This document shows, one piece after another, positions 1-9,277 of a stretch of DNA of 64,000 nt (positions are counted from its first letter, which is position 1; each line of letters starts with the position of its first letter). A model generated the notes under the pieces. It worked only from the letters and a program-made list of their open reading frames with translations. It searched no databases and was not told the DNA's origin. The translations under genes and the position numbers were made by a program. Source of the stretch: Curtobacterium sp. ZW137 (GTDB lineage: Bacteria; Actinomycetota; Actinomycetes; Actinomycetales; Microbacteriaceae); the NCBI RefSeq assembly GCF_003762905.1, contig NZ_RJKS01000001.1, positions 744,001-808,000 of the forward strand, written 5' to 3'.

Positions 1-2830
1 CGATGAGCCAGTCGGCGGACTTGATGACGTCGAGGTTGTGCTCGATCGTGATGACCGTGTTGCCCTTGTCGACCAGGCCCTGCAGCACGAGGAGCAGCTT
101 CCGCACGTCTTCGAAGTGCAGACCCGTGGTCGGCTCGTCGAGGACGTACACCGTGCGGCCGTTCGAGCGGCGCTGGAGCTCCGTCGCGAGCTTCACGCGC
201 TGGGCTTCGCCGCCGGACAGGGTCGTGGCGCTCTGGCCGAGCCGCACGTAGCCGAGGCCCACGTCGACGAGGGTCGCCATGTACCGGTGGATCGCGGAGA
301 TCGGCTCGAAGAACTCGGCCGCTTCGCTGATCGGCATGTCGAGGACCTCGGAGATGTCCTTGCCCTTGTAGTGCACCTGCAGCGTCTCGCGGTTGTAGCG
401 CGCGCCGCCGCAGACTTCGCACGCGACGTAGACGTCGGGCAGGAAGTTCATCTCGATCTTGATCGTGCCGTCACCGGAGCAGTTCTCGCAGCGACCGCCC
501 TTGACGTTGAAGCTGAAGCGGCCGGGCAGGTAGCCGCGGGCCTTCGCTTCGGGGGTCTCCGCGAAGAGCTGCCGGATGCGGTCGAACACCCCGGTGTAGG
601 TCGCCGGGTTCGAGCGCGGGGTGCGGCCGATCGGGGCCTGGTCGACGTGCACGACCTTGTCGAGCTGGTCGAGGCCCTTCACGCGGGTGTGCTTGCCGGC
701 GATGTGCCGTGCGCCGTTGAGCTGGTTCGCGAGCACCTTGTAGAGGATGTCGTTGACGAGCGTCGACTTGCCGGAGCCGCTGACGCCGGTCACCGCCGTG
801 AACACGCCGAGCGGGAAGTCGACGTCCACTTCCTTGAGGTTGTTCGCGCGGGCGCCCTGCACGCTGATCACGCGCTTCTTGTTGATCTTCCGGCGCTCGC
901 TCGGCATCTCGATCGCCCGGCGACCGGCGAGGTAGTCCCCCGTGATCGACTCGCGGTTCTCGATCATCTCGTCGTAGGAACCCGAGTGCACGACGTTGCC
1001 GCCGTTCACGCCGGCACCGGGGCCGATGTCGACGACCCAGTCGGCCGTCCGGATCGTGTCTTCGTCGTGCTCGACGACGATGAGCGTGTTCCCGAGGTTC
1101 TTCAGCTTGACGAGGGTGTCGATGAGGCGCCGGTTGTCGCGCTGGTGCAGCCCGATGCTCGGCTCGTCGAGGACGTAGAGCACGCCGGTCAGGCCGGAAC
1201 CGATCTGGGTCGCCAGTCGGATGCGCTGCGCTTCGCCGCCGGACAGGGACCCCGCCCCGCGCGAGAGCGTGAGGTAGTTCAGCCCGACCTCGAGCAGGAA
1301 CTCGAGGCGCGCCCGGATCTCCCGCAAGACCGCCGCCGCGATGTGGGCTTCGCGATCCGTCAGGGTCAGGGTCTCCATGAAGGAGTACGCGTCGTCGAGG
1401 CTCAACTCGGTGACGTCGGCGATGCTGCGGTCCGCGACGGTCACGCCGAGCACCTCGGGCTTCAGGCGCGTGCCGTCGCACACCGGGCACGGCACTTCAC
1501 GCAGGTAGCCCTGGAAGCGCTGCCGCTGTGAGTCCGACTCCGCTTCGGCGAACTTGCGCTCGATGTAGGGCATCACGCCCTCGAACCCACTGGTGTAGCG
1601 CATCTCGCGACCGAACCGGTTGCGCCAGGACACCGAGACCTCGAAGTCCTTGCCGGTCAGGATCGCTGCCTGGACCTTCGGGTCGAGCTGGTTCCACGGG
1701 GTGTCGAGGCGGAAGCCGAGCTCCTTGCCGAGGCCAGCCAGGAGCTTCTCGAAGTAGGAGTACAGGCCGCTGGTGCCCGTCCAGGGCAGCAGCACACCGT
1801 CGGCGAGGGAGGCTTCGGGGTCGCCGAGCACCAGGTCCGGGTCGACCGACATGCGCGTGCCGAGGCCGGAGCACTCCGGGCACGCACCGAACGGCGCGTT
1901 GAACGAGAACGTCCGCGGCTCGATCTCGGTGAGGGCGAGCGGGTGGTTGTTCGGGCAGGACAGGTTCTCGGAGTAGGTCCGGACCGCGCCGGGCCCTTCG
2001 TGGTCGACGAGGTCGATCGCGACGGTGCCGTTCGTCAGGCGCAGGGCGGTCTCGAGGGAGTCGGTCAGACGCCCGAGGATGTCGTCACTGGCCACCAGGC
2101 GGTCGACGATCACCGAGATGTCGTGCTTGACCTGCTTCTTCAGCGTGGGCGGGCTGCTCAGCTGGATGCGCTCACCGTCCACGATGGCGCGCGAGTAGCC
2201 GGACGCGGCGAGCTCCTGGAAGAGGTCGACGAACTCGCCCTTCTTCTTGGACACGATCGGCGCGAGGACCTGGAACCGGGTGCCGGTCTCCTGCGTCATC
2301 AGCTGGTCGGCGATCTGCTGCACGCTCTGCTTGCTGATCACCTCACCGCAGACGGGGCAGTGCGGGATGCCGATGCGCGCCCAGAGCAGGCGCATGTAGT
2401 CGTAGACCTCGGTGATGGTGCCGACGGTCGAGCGCGGGTTGCGGTTCGTGGACTTCTGGTCGATCGACACCGCGGGCGAGAGCCCCTCGATGAAGTCGAC
2501 GTCGGGTCGGTCCACCTGCCCGAGGAACTGCCGGGCGTACGCCGACAGGGACTCCACGTAGCGCCGCTGCCCCTCGGCGAAGATCGTGTCGAACGCCAAC
2601 GAGGACTTGCCCGACCCGGACAGGCCGGTGAACACGACGAGGGAGTCGCGCGGGATCTCGAGGTCGACGTCGCGGAGGTTGTGCACGCGCGCACCGCGGA
2701 CGCTGAGCGTCGAGGTGCTGTGCGGTGCCGTCCCACCGGGGAGGTGCAGGTCTGCGGGCTCGAGGTCCACGGATTCGCCGAATGCGTTCCGGCCGGCGGT
2801 CGCGGAGTCACGATCAGAGGTGATGGTCAT
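1..2830 (-). CDS. uvrA: UvrA, excinuclease ABC subunit A (C-terminal end outside window)
   Basis: Damage-sensing ATPase of UvrABC nucleotide excision repair; it dimerises and loads UvrB at lesions. About 943 codons are visible. The frame is still open at the left edge, just after the second ABC unit's [14 protein letters not shown] segment, so only a C-terminal tail is missing. Two Walker A motifs (GLSGSGKSS near residue 70, GVSGSGKST in the second half), two LSGGE signatures and zinc-module CxxC pairs (CPVC, CPEC, CENC, CEVC) can be read. The N-terminus is some 35 residues longer than the usual start before VRGARVHNL. The ATG at 2830 lies 8 nt after TAGAAT and has no clear Shine-Dalgarno, which fits a leaderless transcript. 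It follows uvrB and an SDR gene on the same strand. Confidence 0.97.
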   Translation of the reverse strand, partial: MTITSDRDSATAGRNAFGESVDLEPADLHLPGGTAPHSTSTLSVRGARVHNLRDVDLEIPRDSLVVFTGLSGSGKSSLAFDTIFAEGQRRYVESLSAYARQFLGQVDRPDVDFIEGLSPAVSIDQKSTNRNPRSTVGTITEVYDYMRLLWARIGIPHCPVCGEVISKQSVQQIADQLMTQETGTRFQVLAPIVSKKKGEFVDLFQELAASGYSRAIVDGERIQLSSPPTLKKQVKHDISVIVDRLVASDDILGRLTDSLETALRLTNGTVAIDLVDHEGPGAVRTYSENLSCPNNHPLALTEIEPRTFSFNAPFGACPECSGLGTRMSVDPDLVLGDPEASLADGVLLPWTGTSGLYSYFEKLLAGLGKELGFRLDTPWNQLDPKVQAAILTGKDFEVSVSWRNRFGREMRYTSGFEGVMPYIERKFAEAESDSQRQRFQGYLREVPCPVCDGTRLKPEVLGVTVADRSIADVTELSLDDAYSFMETLTLTDREAHIAAAVLREIRARLEFLLEVGLNYLTLSRGAGSLSGGEAQRIRLATQIGSGLTGVLYVLDEPSIGLHQRDNRRLIDTLVKLKNLGNTLIVVEHDEDTIRTADWVVDIGPGAGVNGGNVVHSGSYDEMIENRESITGDYLAGRRAIEMPSERRKINKKRVISVQGARANNLKEVDVDFPLGVFTAVTGVSGSGKSTLVNDILYKVLANQLNGARHIAGKHTRVKGLDQLDKVVHVDQAPIGRTPRSNPATYTGVFDRIRQLFAETPEAKARGYLPGRFSFNVKGGRCENCSGDGTIKIEMNFLPDVYVACEVCGGARYNRETLQVHYKGKDISEVLDMPISEAAEFFEPISAIHRYMATLVDVGLGYVRLGQSATTLSGGEAQRVKLATELQRRSNGRTVYVLDEPTTGLHFEDVRKLLLVLQGLVDKGNTVITIEHNLDVIKSADWLI

Positions 2831-2838
2831 CACCGACG

Positions 2839-2844
2839 ATTCTA
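2839..2844 (-). promoter_or_regulatory. Candidate -10 box of uvrA (leaderless)
   Basis: TAGAAT on the minus strand, 8 nt upstream of the uvrA ATG. A start point about 7 nt downstream would fall at the start codon. No convincing -35 was seen. Confidence 0.5.
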
Positions 2845-2878
2845 CGAACCGGGTCCGACATTCGCCCGCGCGCGGCGC

Positions 2879-3799
2879 TCACACGAGTGCGTCGAGAGCG
2901 AACGCCACCCCCGAGGCGCGCTCGCTGGCCACCCAGAGCCGGGCTGCTTCGGTTCGGTCGTGGGCGCGGGGCTGCGCCCGGACCACGGCGGCCGGCCCGC
3001 GGAGCTGCATGAACCCCGCCGGTCCCCAGTACTGCCCCGAGCGGACCGCGTCCGGCCCGTCGGCGGCACCGACGGCCGCGTGCACGATCGGCAGGGCGCC
3101 GGCGTCCTTGCCCTGCGCGTACAGGCGCTGCCCCGGACGGGTCCAGCCGGGCTCGGTGCGCGCCGGGGCCACGAGCGGCCGGGACGGAGCCAGCGCGTCG
3201 AGCGACAGCCCCGGGTGTGCGACGACGCTCGACACCGAGGACCCGGCGTCGGCCAGGCGCTCGGCCAGCTCGAACCCGAACAGCATCACCGCGAGCTTGC
3301 TCCGGCCGTACTGCCCGTAGCTCGAGTAGCGCCCGACCCGCAACGGGTCACCGGGGTCGAGGGACGCCCAGCGGTGCGCGATCGACCCGAGGTGCACGAC
3401 CCGGCCGGCGGACTGCTCGAGCAGGGGCAGGACGAGCCCGGTGAGCGCGAAGTGCCCGAGGTGGTTCGTCCCGACCTGCAGCTCGAACCCCTGCGCGGTG
3501 GAGCGCCGGGTACCGGAACCGACGACGCCGGCGTTGTTCACCAGCGCGTCGACGGGGCCACGCCGGCCGAGGTCGTCCGCAGCAGCCCGCACGCTGTCGA
3601 GGTCCGCGAGGTCGACGTGCAGGTGTTCCAGCGCAGCGTCCGGCACGTGCTGCCGGATGCTCCGCTCCGCGGCGTCGGCGCGCTCCGGACTGCGGGTCGC
3701 GAGCACCACACGGTGCCCGGCGGCGGCGAGCTGCTCCGCCGCCCAGTACCCGAGCCCCGCGCTGGCGCCCGTGACGACGACGCGGCGCTCAGTTGACAT
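2879..3799 (-). CDS. Short-chain dehydrogenase/reductase (SDR)
   Basis: 306-residue NAD(P)-dependent oxidoreductase of the SDR superfamily; substrate unknown. The N-terminal nucleotide-binding motif TGASAGLG is at about residues 10-17, NNAG follows the third strand, and the catalytic YxxxK is seen as YGRSK preceded by a serine in HLGSIAHR. The length and extended C-terminal region resemble the retinol-dehydrogenase/WWOX-like branch, but that is only a resemblance. The ATG at 3799 lies inside the last codons of uvrB (11-nt overlap), with GGAG about 10 nt upstream, so it is probably translated from the uvrB transcript. It separates uvrB from uvrA by 48 bp. Its link to DNA repair is positional only. 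Confidence 0.88.
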   Translation of the reverse strand: MSTERRVVVTGASAGLGYWAAEQLAAAGHRVVLATRSPERADAAERSIRQHVPDAALEHLHVDLADLDSVRAAADDLGRRGPVDALVNNAGVVGSGTRRSTAQGFELQVGTNHLGHFALTGLVLPLLEQSAGRVVHLGSIAHRWASLDPGDPLRVGRYSSYGQYGRSKLAVMLFGFELAERLADAGSSVSSVVAHPGLSLDALAPSRPLVAPARTEPGWTRPGQRLYAQGKDAGALPIVHAAVGAADGPDAVRSGQYWGPAGFMQLRGPAAVVRAQPRAHDRTEAARLWVASERASGVAFALDALV

Positions 3800-5879
3800 G
3801 CCCGGCTGACTCCATCTGCCGCAGCGCCTTCTTGAGGTCCTGGACCTCGTCGCGGAGCCGTGCTGCCAGCTCGAACTTCAGCTCAGCCGCTGCCTGCAGC
3901 ATCTGGTCGTTGAGGTCCGCGATGGTCGCTTCGAGCTGCGTCGCACCTTCGCCCGCGATGCCGGTGCGCTTGAGCGACGGCGTCGGCGACCGCTTGCCGT
4001 CCCGCGCGCTGCTGTTCCGGCGTTCGAGGAGTTCCTTGGTGTCGTCATTCTCGCGCGCCAGTGCCTCGGTGATGTCGCCGATCTTCTTGCGGAGCGGCTG
4101 CGGGTCGATGCCGTGCTCGAGGTTGTACGCGACCTGCTTCTCACGACGGCGGTCGGTCTCCTCGATCGCCTGCTTCATGGAGTCGGTCATCTTGTCCGCG
4201 TACATCAGCACCTGACCGGAGACGTTGCGGGCGGCACGCCCGATGGTCTGGATGAGCGAGGTCGACGAGCGCAGGAAGCCTTCCTTGTCGGCGTCGAGGA
4301 TCGCGACGAGGGACACCTCGGGCAGGTCGAGGCCCTCACGCAGCAGGTTGATGCCGACGAGCACGTCGTAGACGCCCTGCCGCAGCTCGGTCAGGAGCTC
4401 GACGCGCTTCAGGGTGTCGACGTCGGAGTGCAGGTACCGCACCCGCACGCCGGCGTTCCCGAGGAAGTCCGTCAGCTCTTCGGCCATGCGCTTGGTGAGC
4501 GTGGTGACGAGCACGCGCTCGTCCTTCTCCACGCGGACCTGGATCTCTTCGAGCAGGTCGTCGATCTGGCCGTCGGAGGGCTTGATGACGATCTCCGGGT
4601 CGACCAGGCCGGTCGGTCGGATGATCTGCTCGACGACGCTGTCCGTGATCCCGAGCTCGTACCGTCCGGGCGTCGCCGAGAGGTAGACCTTCTGGCCCGC
4701 GCGCTCGAGGAACTCTTCCCACCGCAGGGGGCGGTTGTCCATCGCGCTCGGGAGCCGGAAGCCGTGTTCCACGAGCGTGCGCTTCCGGGAGGCGTCGCCT
4801 TCGTACATCGCGCCGATCTGCGGCACGGTGACGTGCGACTCGTCGATCACGATGAGGAAGTCGTCGGCGAAGTAGTCGAGGAGGCAGTGCGGGGCTTCCC
4901 CCGGCATCCGGCCGTCGACGTGCCGCGAGTAGTTCTCGATGCCGGAGCAGAACCCGATCTGCTCCATCATCTCGATGTCGAACGTGGTGCGCATCCGGAG
5001 CCGCTGGGCCTCGAGCAGCTTGCCCTGGCCTTCGAGCTCGGCGAGCCGCTCGGCCAGTTCTTCCTTGATGGTGCCGATGGCGCGGTGCATCACGTCGGTG
5101 TCGGCGACGTAGTGCGACGCCGGGAAGATCGACACGGCGTCGAGGTCTTCGATCACGTTGCCCGTGAGCGGGTGCAGCGAGCTGAGCGCTTCCACTTCGT
5201 CGCCGAACATCTCGATGCGGATCGCGTGCTCTTCGTACATCGGGATGATCTCGATGGTGTCGCCGCGCACGCGGAAGGTGCCGCGGGCGAAGTCGACGTC
5301 GTTGCGCTGGTACTGCATCGCGACGAACCGGCGGACGAGCTGGTCGCGGGAGATCGTCTGGCCGCGGGTCAGCGCCACCGAGGCGTTCATGTACTGCTCC
5401 GGCGTGCCGAGGCCGTAGATGCAGGAGACCGTCGAGACCACGACGACGTCGCGCCGACTGAGCAGCGAGTTCGTGGTGGAGTGCCGCAGCCGCTCGACCT
5501 CGGCGTTGACCGAGGAGTCCTTCTCGATGAAGGTGTCCGTCTGCGGGACGTACGCCTCGGGCTGGTAGTAGTCGTAGTACGAGACGAAGTACTCGACCGC
5601 GTTGTTCGGCAGGAGGCTGCGGAACTCCGTCGCGAGCTGCGCCGCGAGGGTCTTGTTGTGCGCGAGGACGAGCGTCGGACGCTGCACCTGCTCGATCAGC
5701 CACGCGGTGGTCGCGGACTTGCCGGTACCGGTCGCGCCGAGGAGCACCACGTCGGTCTCACCGGCGTTGATCCGGCCCGCGAGTTCGGCGATCGCCGCGG
5801 GCTGGTCGCCGCTCGGCGAGTACTCGCTGATCACCTCGAACGGGCGGACCGCGCGGGTGGGTTCGATTGCCACTGCCAT
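3789..5879 (-). CDS. uvrB: UvrB, excinuclease ABC subunit B
   Basis: Helicase-like DNA-damage verification subunit of nucleotide excision repair; it accepts the lesion from UvrA and recruits UvrC. 696 residues, a normal length. Visible are Walker A GATGTGKS near residue 50, the beta-hairpin segment [10 protein letters not shown] that clamps DNA, the Walker B DESH box, helicase motif [11 protein letters not shown], and a C-terminal UVR coiled coil (about 655-690) for UvrC contact. I chose ATG 5879 (MAVAIEPTR) over an upstream in-frame start 96 nt earlier. The family begins near [13 protein letters not shown], and TAGCAT ends 7 nt before this ATG. GAGGG just upstream could also act as a ribosome site. 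No LexA-type palindrome was recognised upstream. Confidence 0.97.
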   Translation of the reverse strand: MAVAIEPTRAVRPFEVISEYSPSGDQPAAIAELAGRINAGETDVVLLGATGTGKSATTAWLIEQVQRPTLVLAHNKTLAAQLATEFRSLLPNNAVEYFVSYYDYYQPEAYVPQTDTFIEKDSSVNAEVERLRHSTTNSLLSRRDVVVVSTVSCIYGLGTPEQYMNASVALTRGQTISRDQLVRRFVAMQYQRNDVDFARGTFRVRGDTIEIIPMYEEHAIRIEMFGDEVEALSSLHPLTGNVIEDLDAVSIFPASHYVADTDVMHRAIGTIKEELAERLAELEGQGKLLEAQRLRMRTTFDIEMMEQIGFCSGIENYSRHVDGRMPGEAPHCLLDYFADDFLIVIDESHVTVPQIGAMYEGDASRKRTLVEHGFRLPSAMDNRPLRWEEFLERAGQKVYLSATPGRYELGITDSVVEQIIRPTGLVDPEIVIKPSDGQIDDLLEEIQVRVEKDERVLVTTLTKRMAEELTDFLGNAGVRVRYLHSDVDTLKRVELLTELRQGVYDVLVGINLLREGLDLPEVSLVAILDADKEGFLRSSTSLIQTIGRAARNVSGQVLMYADKMTDSMKQAIEETDRRREKQVAYNLEHGIDPQPLRKKIGDITEALARENDDTKELLERRNSSARDGKRSPTPSLKRTGIAGEGATQLEATIADLNDQMLQAAAELKFELAARLRDEVQDLKKALRQMESAGHVN

Positions 5880-5886
5880 GCCCTCA

Positions 5887-5892
5887 ATGCTA
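5887..5892 (-). promoter_or_regulatory. Candidate -10 box of uvrB (leaderless)
   Basis: TAGCAT on the minus strand, 7 nt before the uvrB ATG. The spacing matches the set seen at uvrA, coaE, polA and others in this window. Confidence 0.5.
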
Positions 5893-6057
5893 GGCGGGGC
5901 CACCGACAGCGAGCCGGGGTGCTCGCCCACGGCGTAGCGCGTCCTGCTGGCCCATCGGATTCCGCGACGAACCATCGAGGATCCTGATAGAAACCAGGGT
6001 TAGCGTCCCAACCGTTCAGCAACCCGACCAGCGCTCACTCCCCCGAAGAGGCCCCCA

Positions 6058-7386
6058 ATGACCACGGCGACTCCCGCCGCACCGACGAAGGGCACCCCGT
6101 TCCGCGGACGCATCCGCGGGCGCGTGCTCATCCTCCTGTGCTTCATGTACGCGATCTCGTACGTCGACCGCACCAACATCTCCACCGCCCTGCCGCACAT
6201 CACCGCGGAGTTCGGCTTCAACGAGGCCACGGCCGGCCTGATCATCTCCGCGTTCTCGCTGCCGTACGCGCTGCTGCAGGTGTTCGGCGGAACGATCAGC
6301 GAGAAGTTCGGTCCCCGCAAGTCGCTCTTCGTGATCACCGTGATCTGGGGCGTCGCGACGCTCCTCACCGGGTTCGCGGTCGGGTTCTGGACGCTCTTCG
6401 CCGCCCGCGCGCTCCTCGGCCTCAGCGAAGCGGCGGCGTTCCCGACCGCGACGCAGGCGATGAGCCGGTGGATCCCGCGCGACCGGAACGGCTTCGCGCA
6501 GGGCGTCGTGCACTCGGCCGCCCGCCTCGGCAACGCGCTCGCACCGCTCGTCGTCGCCTACTTCATCGCGATCAGCGGCTGGCGCCTCGCGTTCTTCGCG
6601 ACCGCCGTGCTGTCCTTCGCGTGGGCCGTCGTCTGGTGGTTCTTCTTCCGCGACAAGCCCGAGTCCGCGAAGGGCATCAAGCCGATCGAGCTCTCCGAGC
6701 TGCCCCCCGTCGAGACCCGCGCCACGCGTCCGCCGGTCCCGTGGGGCCAGATGGCGAAGCAGATCCTCCCGGTCACGTTCGTCGACTTCGGGTACGGCTG
6801 GACGCTCTGGGTGTTCCTCACCTGGCTGCCGACGTTCCTCAGCTCGACGTACAACCTCGAGATCGGGTCGTTCGCCCTCTTCACGACGCTGATCCTGCTC
6901 GCCGGTGTCGTCGGGGACACGGTCGGCGGCATGCTCAGCGACCGCATCATCCACCGCGGCGGCAACACCCGGAACGCCCGGCGAACGATCCTGGTGATCG
7001 GCCTCGGCGGCTCCCTGATCTGCCTCATCCCGCTCGTGATCGGGCAGGGGCTCGTCGTCGCCACGATCTCGCTCGCCCTGTCGTTCTTCTTCCTCGAGCT
7101 CTGCAACGCGAACCTCTGGGCGATCCCGATGGACGTCGCACCGCAGTGGTCCGGCACCGCCTCGGGCTTCATGAACACCGGCTTCGGCATCGCCGGCGTC
7201 GTCTCCCCCATCGTGTTCGGTCTGCTCATCGACGCCTCGGGCTGGCAGCTGCCGTTCGCGCTCTCCTGCGCGCTGCTGTTCGCGGCCGCGGTCGTCGCCT
7301 GGTTCATGAAGCCGCAGCGCCTCACCATGACCGACGGCGTGCTCGAGATCGGCACCCCGAAGGCGGAGCAGCAGCCCACCGCCTGA
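6058..7386 (+). CDS. MFS transporter, anion:cation symporter (ACS)-like
   Basis: 442-residue inner-membrane major facilitator with about 12 hydrophobic segments. The TM1 end YVDRTNISTALP and the following GLIISAFSLPYALLQVFGG are typical of the ACS family, which takes up hexuronates, galactonate, phthalate or tartrate-type anions. The cytoplasmic loop 2-3 motif is present in the form EKFGPRKS. A hydrophilic central loop (RDKPESAKGI to about residue 235) separates the two halves. The ATG at 6058 has GAGG about 8 nt upstream. It is divergent from uvrB and monocistronic, ending in a hairpin at 7398-7434. The exact substrate cannot be read from the sequence, and no catabolic gene lies beside it. 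Confidence 0.9.
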   Translation: MTTATPAAPTKGTPFRGRIRGRVLILLCFMYAISYVDRTNISTALPHITAEFGFNEATAGLIISAFSLPYALLQVFGGTISEKFGPRKSLFVITVIWGVATLLTGFAVGFWTLFAARALLGLSEAAAFPTATQAMSRWIPRDRNGFAQGVVHSAARLGNALAPLVVAYFIAISGWRLAFFATAVLSFAWAVVWWFFFRDKPESAKGIKPIELSELPPVETRATRPPVPWGQMAKQILPVTFVDFGYGWTLWVFLTWLPTFLSSTYNLEIGSFALFTTLILLAGVVGDTVGGMLSDRIIHRGGNTRNARRTILVIGLGGSLICLIPLVIGQGLVVATISLALSFFFLELCNANLWAIPMDVAPQWSGTASGFMNTGFGIAGVVSPIVFGLLIDASGWQLPFALSCALLFAAAVVAWFMKPQRLTMTDGVLEIGTPKAEQQPTA

Positions 7387-7397
7387 CCCCGCCACCC

Positions 7398-7434
7398 CGA
7401 GAGCCCGCCCGGTCCCCGACCGCGCGGGCTCTCG
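7398..7434 (+). terminator. Hairpin terminator after the MFS gene
   Basis: Perfect 11-bp stem CGAGAGCCCGC/GCGGGCTCTCG with a 15-nt loop, 11 nt after the stop codon. No T-tract follows, as is common in high-GC actinobacteria. Confidence 0.75.
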
Positions 7435-7666
7435 TGCGTCCGGTGCGCGTACGGGCGCGACGAAGGCGACACCACACGTGCGTTCGCGCCGCGCTTCCCA
7501 TCGTCGCCTGTCGCTCGATGTGCATGCATCGGGGCAGGCGACATCGGGTACACGAATGCGCGGCGCAGATCGGCGCACGGTGTCGCATGGCACGCCGACA
7601 CCGGCCCGCCGCAGGGACGGCGCGTCGCGCGTCGACCGGCGGACCCGCACCACGCGCAGCGCACGG

Positions 7667-7790
7667 CGACCACCCACCCGACGGGAGGCCCGGGTCAGTC
7701 GCGCGCACCCGTGCGCGACCACCCACCCGACGGGAGGTTCGGGTCTGTCGCGCGCACCCGTGCGCGACCACCCACCCGACGGGAGGCTCG
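7667..7790. repeat. 49-bp tandem repeat, two full copies plus a partial
   Basis: Units begin at 7667, 7716 and 7765 with exact 49-bp spacing. Each carries CCACCCACCCGACGGGAGG followed by a variable dinucleotide, CGGGT, and a GCGCGCACCCGTGCGCG mini-hairpin. Copies differ at only a few positions (for example GGCCCGGGTCA versus GGTTCGGGTCT). The third unit diverges after CGGGTC, where it joins an inverted repeat. Confidence 0.85.
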
Positions 7791-7813
7791 GGTCGGGCCC
7801 GCACCGAGCCTCC
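7782..7813. terminator. Hairpin at the end of the tandem repeat
   Basis: 10-bp stem GGAGGCTCGG/CCGAGCCTCC with a 12-nt loop containing GGGCCC. The arm sequence recurs in other intergenic hairpins of this window (16875, 37520). Confidence 0.55.
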
Positions 7814-7875
7814 AGGCCGGCACGTGGCCAGCCCACCGCCGGACGCACGCCGCGACGTCGACGCACCACCCGACG

Positions 7876-7936
7876 GGTCCGCGAAAGCGACAGTGGTCGC
7901 GTGCCAGGCACGCGACCACTGTCGCTTTCGCGGACC
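7876..7936. repeat. Perfect 30-1-30 palindrome between convergent genes
   Basis: The left arm 7876-7905 and right arm 7907-7936 are exact reverse complements around a single A at 7906. The arms contain GCGAAAGCGACAGTGG and TCGCGTGCC. It lies 9 bp beyond the acyltransferase stop codon, so it could act as a bidirectional terminator, but it is far longer and more perfect than a terminator needs. A REP-type or mobile palindromic element is the alternative. Confidence 0.85.
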
Positions 7937-7945
7937 GCTCCCGCG

Positions 7946-9277
7946 CTACGCCCGCGAAGCGCCCGAAGCCGCCGAAGCCGCCGGCACCGACGGCGCAGCC
8001 GCAGCCGCCGCACGCTTCGCGGCGCGCGCCGCACGCACCTTCCGGGACGACAGCGACGGACGACCGGTCAGCGGCACGCTGAGCGGGGTCCAGCGGAACA
8101 CCTCGGTGATCGCGACCGCGAGCACGACCACGAGCAGGTAGGTGACGAGCGTCAGCCAGGGCTTCGGGACGAGAGCCTCGAGCGGGCTCGACCCGTACAG
8201 CAGCAGCCAGATGACCAGCGGGTGGCTCAGGAAGATGCCGAACGACCGGTCCGAGGCGTAGTCGACGACCTTCGCCAGCCGGCTCTCCGGGACGCGACGG
8301 TCCGCCCACCAGGCGCCGATCGCCAGGAAGCCGACGAAGACCACGGTGCTCCACACGGCCTCGATCGGCTGCAGCGGCGTGCCGGCAGCGTACGGCGACT
8401 GCCCGGCGAGCAGCTGCACGACGAACACCGCGAGGGTGAGCAGCGCTCCCCCGAGGAAGGCCCACATGATCCCGCGACGGTACGTGCGGATGAACCCGAG
8501 GAACCGTTCGGCGTGGTCCGCCGCGATCGCACCGGACACGATGAAGAACACGTACGAGAAGAAGAACTGCTTCTGGTACCCGTTCAGCCAGGCGTCGCTG
8601 GCGGGGAAGTACTTGTAGCCGGCGAAGACCACGAGCTGGAAGACGAGCGAGACGACCAGCACCCAGACGTGGTGCCCGCGGGTCTTCCGGACCAGCCACA
8701 TGATCGCGGGGAGCAGCAGGTAGACCTGCATCGTCACGAGCAGGAAGTACAGGTGGTACTTCGCGGTCCCCGTCACGACCCCGGTCGCGAAGGTCGTCAC
8801 GAGCGCGGGCACGTCGCCGCGCTGCCCGGGGTCGAGCAGCCACGCGGACGCCACGTAGACGAACGACCACGCCAGGTACGGCACCCCGACGAGCAGGAAG
8901 CGCTTCGGCCAGAACACCGACATCGGCTTCGGGCGGATCGAGTAGCTGTAGACGAGCACGAACACGGTGAGCGTGAAGAACACCAGCCGCGTGAAGTGCA
9001 GCAGCGAGAGGAGTCCGGCGAGCCCGATGTCGTCGGACGCCATCGTGTGGCTCGTGGTGTGCACGCCGAGCACGCACGCGAACGTCAGGATCCGGAGGAC
9101 GTCGACCTCGTACAGGTGCCGCGGTTTGCCGGAGGCGGTCCTGGTGGGGGTCTGCACACCGACGGGCTGCGCCGGCGCGTCGACCGCGCCGTGGGGCTTC
9201 GCCGGGGTGTCGGGCTTCGCCGGGGTGTCCACCGCGCCGTCCGAGCCCGGGCGCGTTCGCTGGTCCGTTCCGCTCAC
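7946..9277 (-). CDS. Membrane acyltransferase, acyltransferase-3 (OafA/WecH) family
   Basis: 443-residue integral membrane protein with about ten hydrophobic segments between residues 60 and 405, a layout typical of acyltransferase-3 enzymes that O-acylate cell-surface sugars or polymers. The first TM segment carries DVLRILTFACVLGVHTTSH, where the RxxxxxxVxxxH arrangement matches the family's catalytic histidine region. The N-terminal 50 residues are a Pro/Ala-rich hydrophilic tail with a repeated DTPAKP unit, and the C-terminus is an Ala/Arg-rich tail. The GTG start at 9277 overlaps the stop of the upstream acyl-CoA ligase gene by 4 nt (GTGA), so the two are translationally coupled. The acyl donor and acceptor are unknown. 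Confidence 0.85.
   Translation of the reverse strand: MSGTDQRTRPGSDGAVDTPAKPDTPAKPHGAVDAPAQPVGVQTPTRTASGKPRHLYEVDVLRILTFACVLGVHTTSHTMASDDIGLAGLLSLLHFTRLVFFTLTVFVLVYSYSIRPKPMSVFWPKRFLLVGVPYLAWSFVYVASAWLLDPGQRGDVPALVTTFATGVVTGTAKYHLYFLLVTMQVYLLLPAIMWLVRKTRGHHVWVLVVSLVFQLVVFAGYKYFPASDAWLNGYQKQFFFSYVFFIVSGAIAADHAERFLGFIRTYRRGIMWAFLGGALLTLAVFVVQLLAGQSPYAAGTPLQPIEAVWSTVVFVGFLAIGAWWADRRVPESRLAKVVDYASDRSFGIFLSHPLVIWLLLYGSSPLEALVPKPWLTLVTYLLVVVLAVAITEVFRWTPLSVPLTGRPSLSSRKVRAARAAKRAAAAAAPSVPAASAASGASRA

Larger units (their letters stand above)
7387..7945. other. 559-bp gene-free convergent spacer rich in repeats
   Basis: No supportable gene lies between the ends of the MFS gene and the acyltransferase gene. 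The spacer holds, in order, a terminator hairpin (7398-7434), about 230 bp with nothing I recognise, a 49-bp tandem repeat (7667-7790), a hairpin built on the last repeat (7782-7813), and a perfect 61-bp palindrome (7876-7936). Frames open across it on both strands look like composition artefacts of the repeats. Confidence 0.8.

Noticed and set aside
5880..6057. SOS (LexA) box upstream of uvrB
   Set aside because: No actinobacterial CGAAC-N4-GTTCG-like palindrome was found in the divergent spacer or before uvrA.
7667..7790. CRISPR array
   Set aside because: The 49-bp units are adjacent with no unique spacers and no cas genes are present.
7478..7945. Protein-coding gene in the repeat-rich spacer
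   Set aside because: Open frames there exist on both strands because of GC bias and repeats; none has a start signal or recognisable domain.
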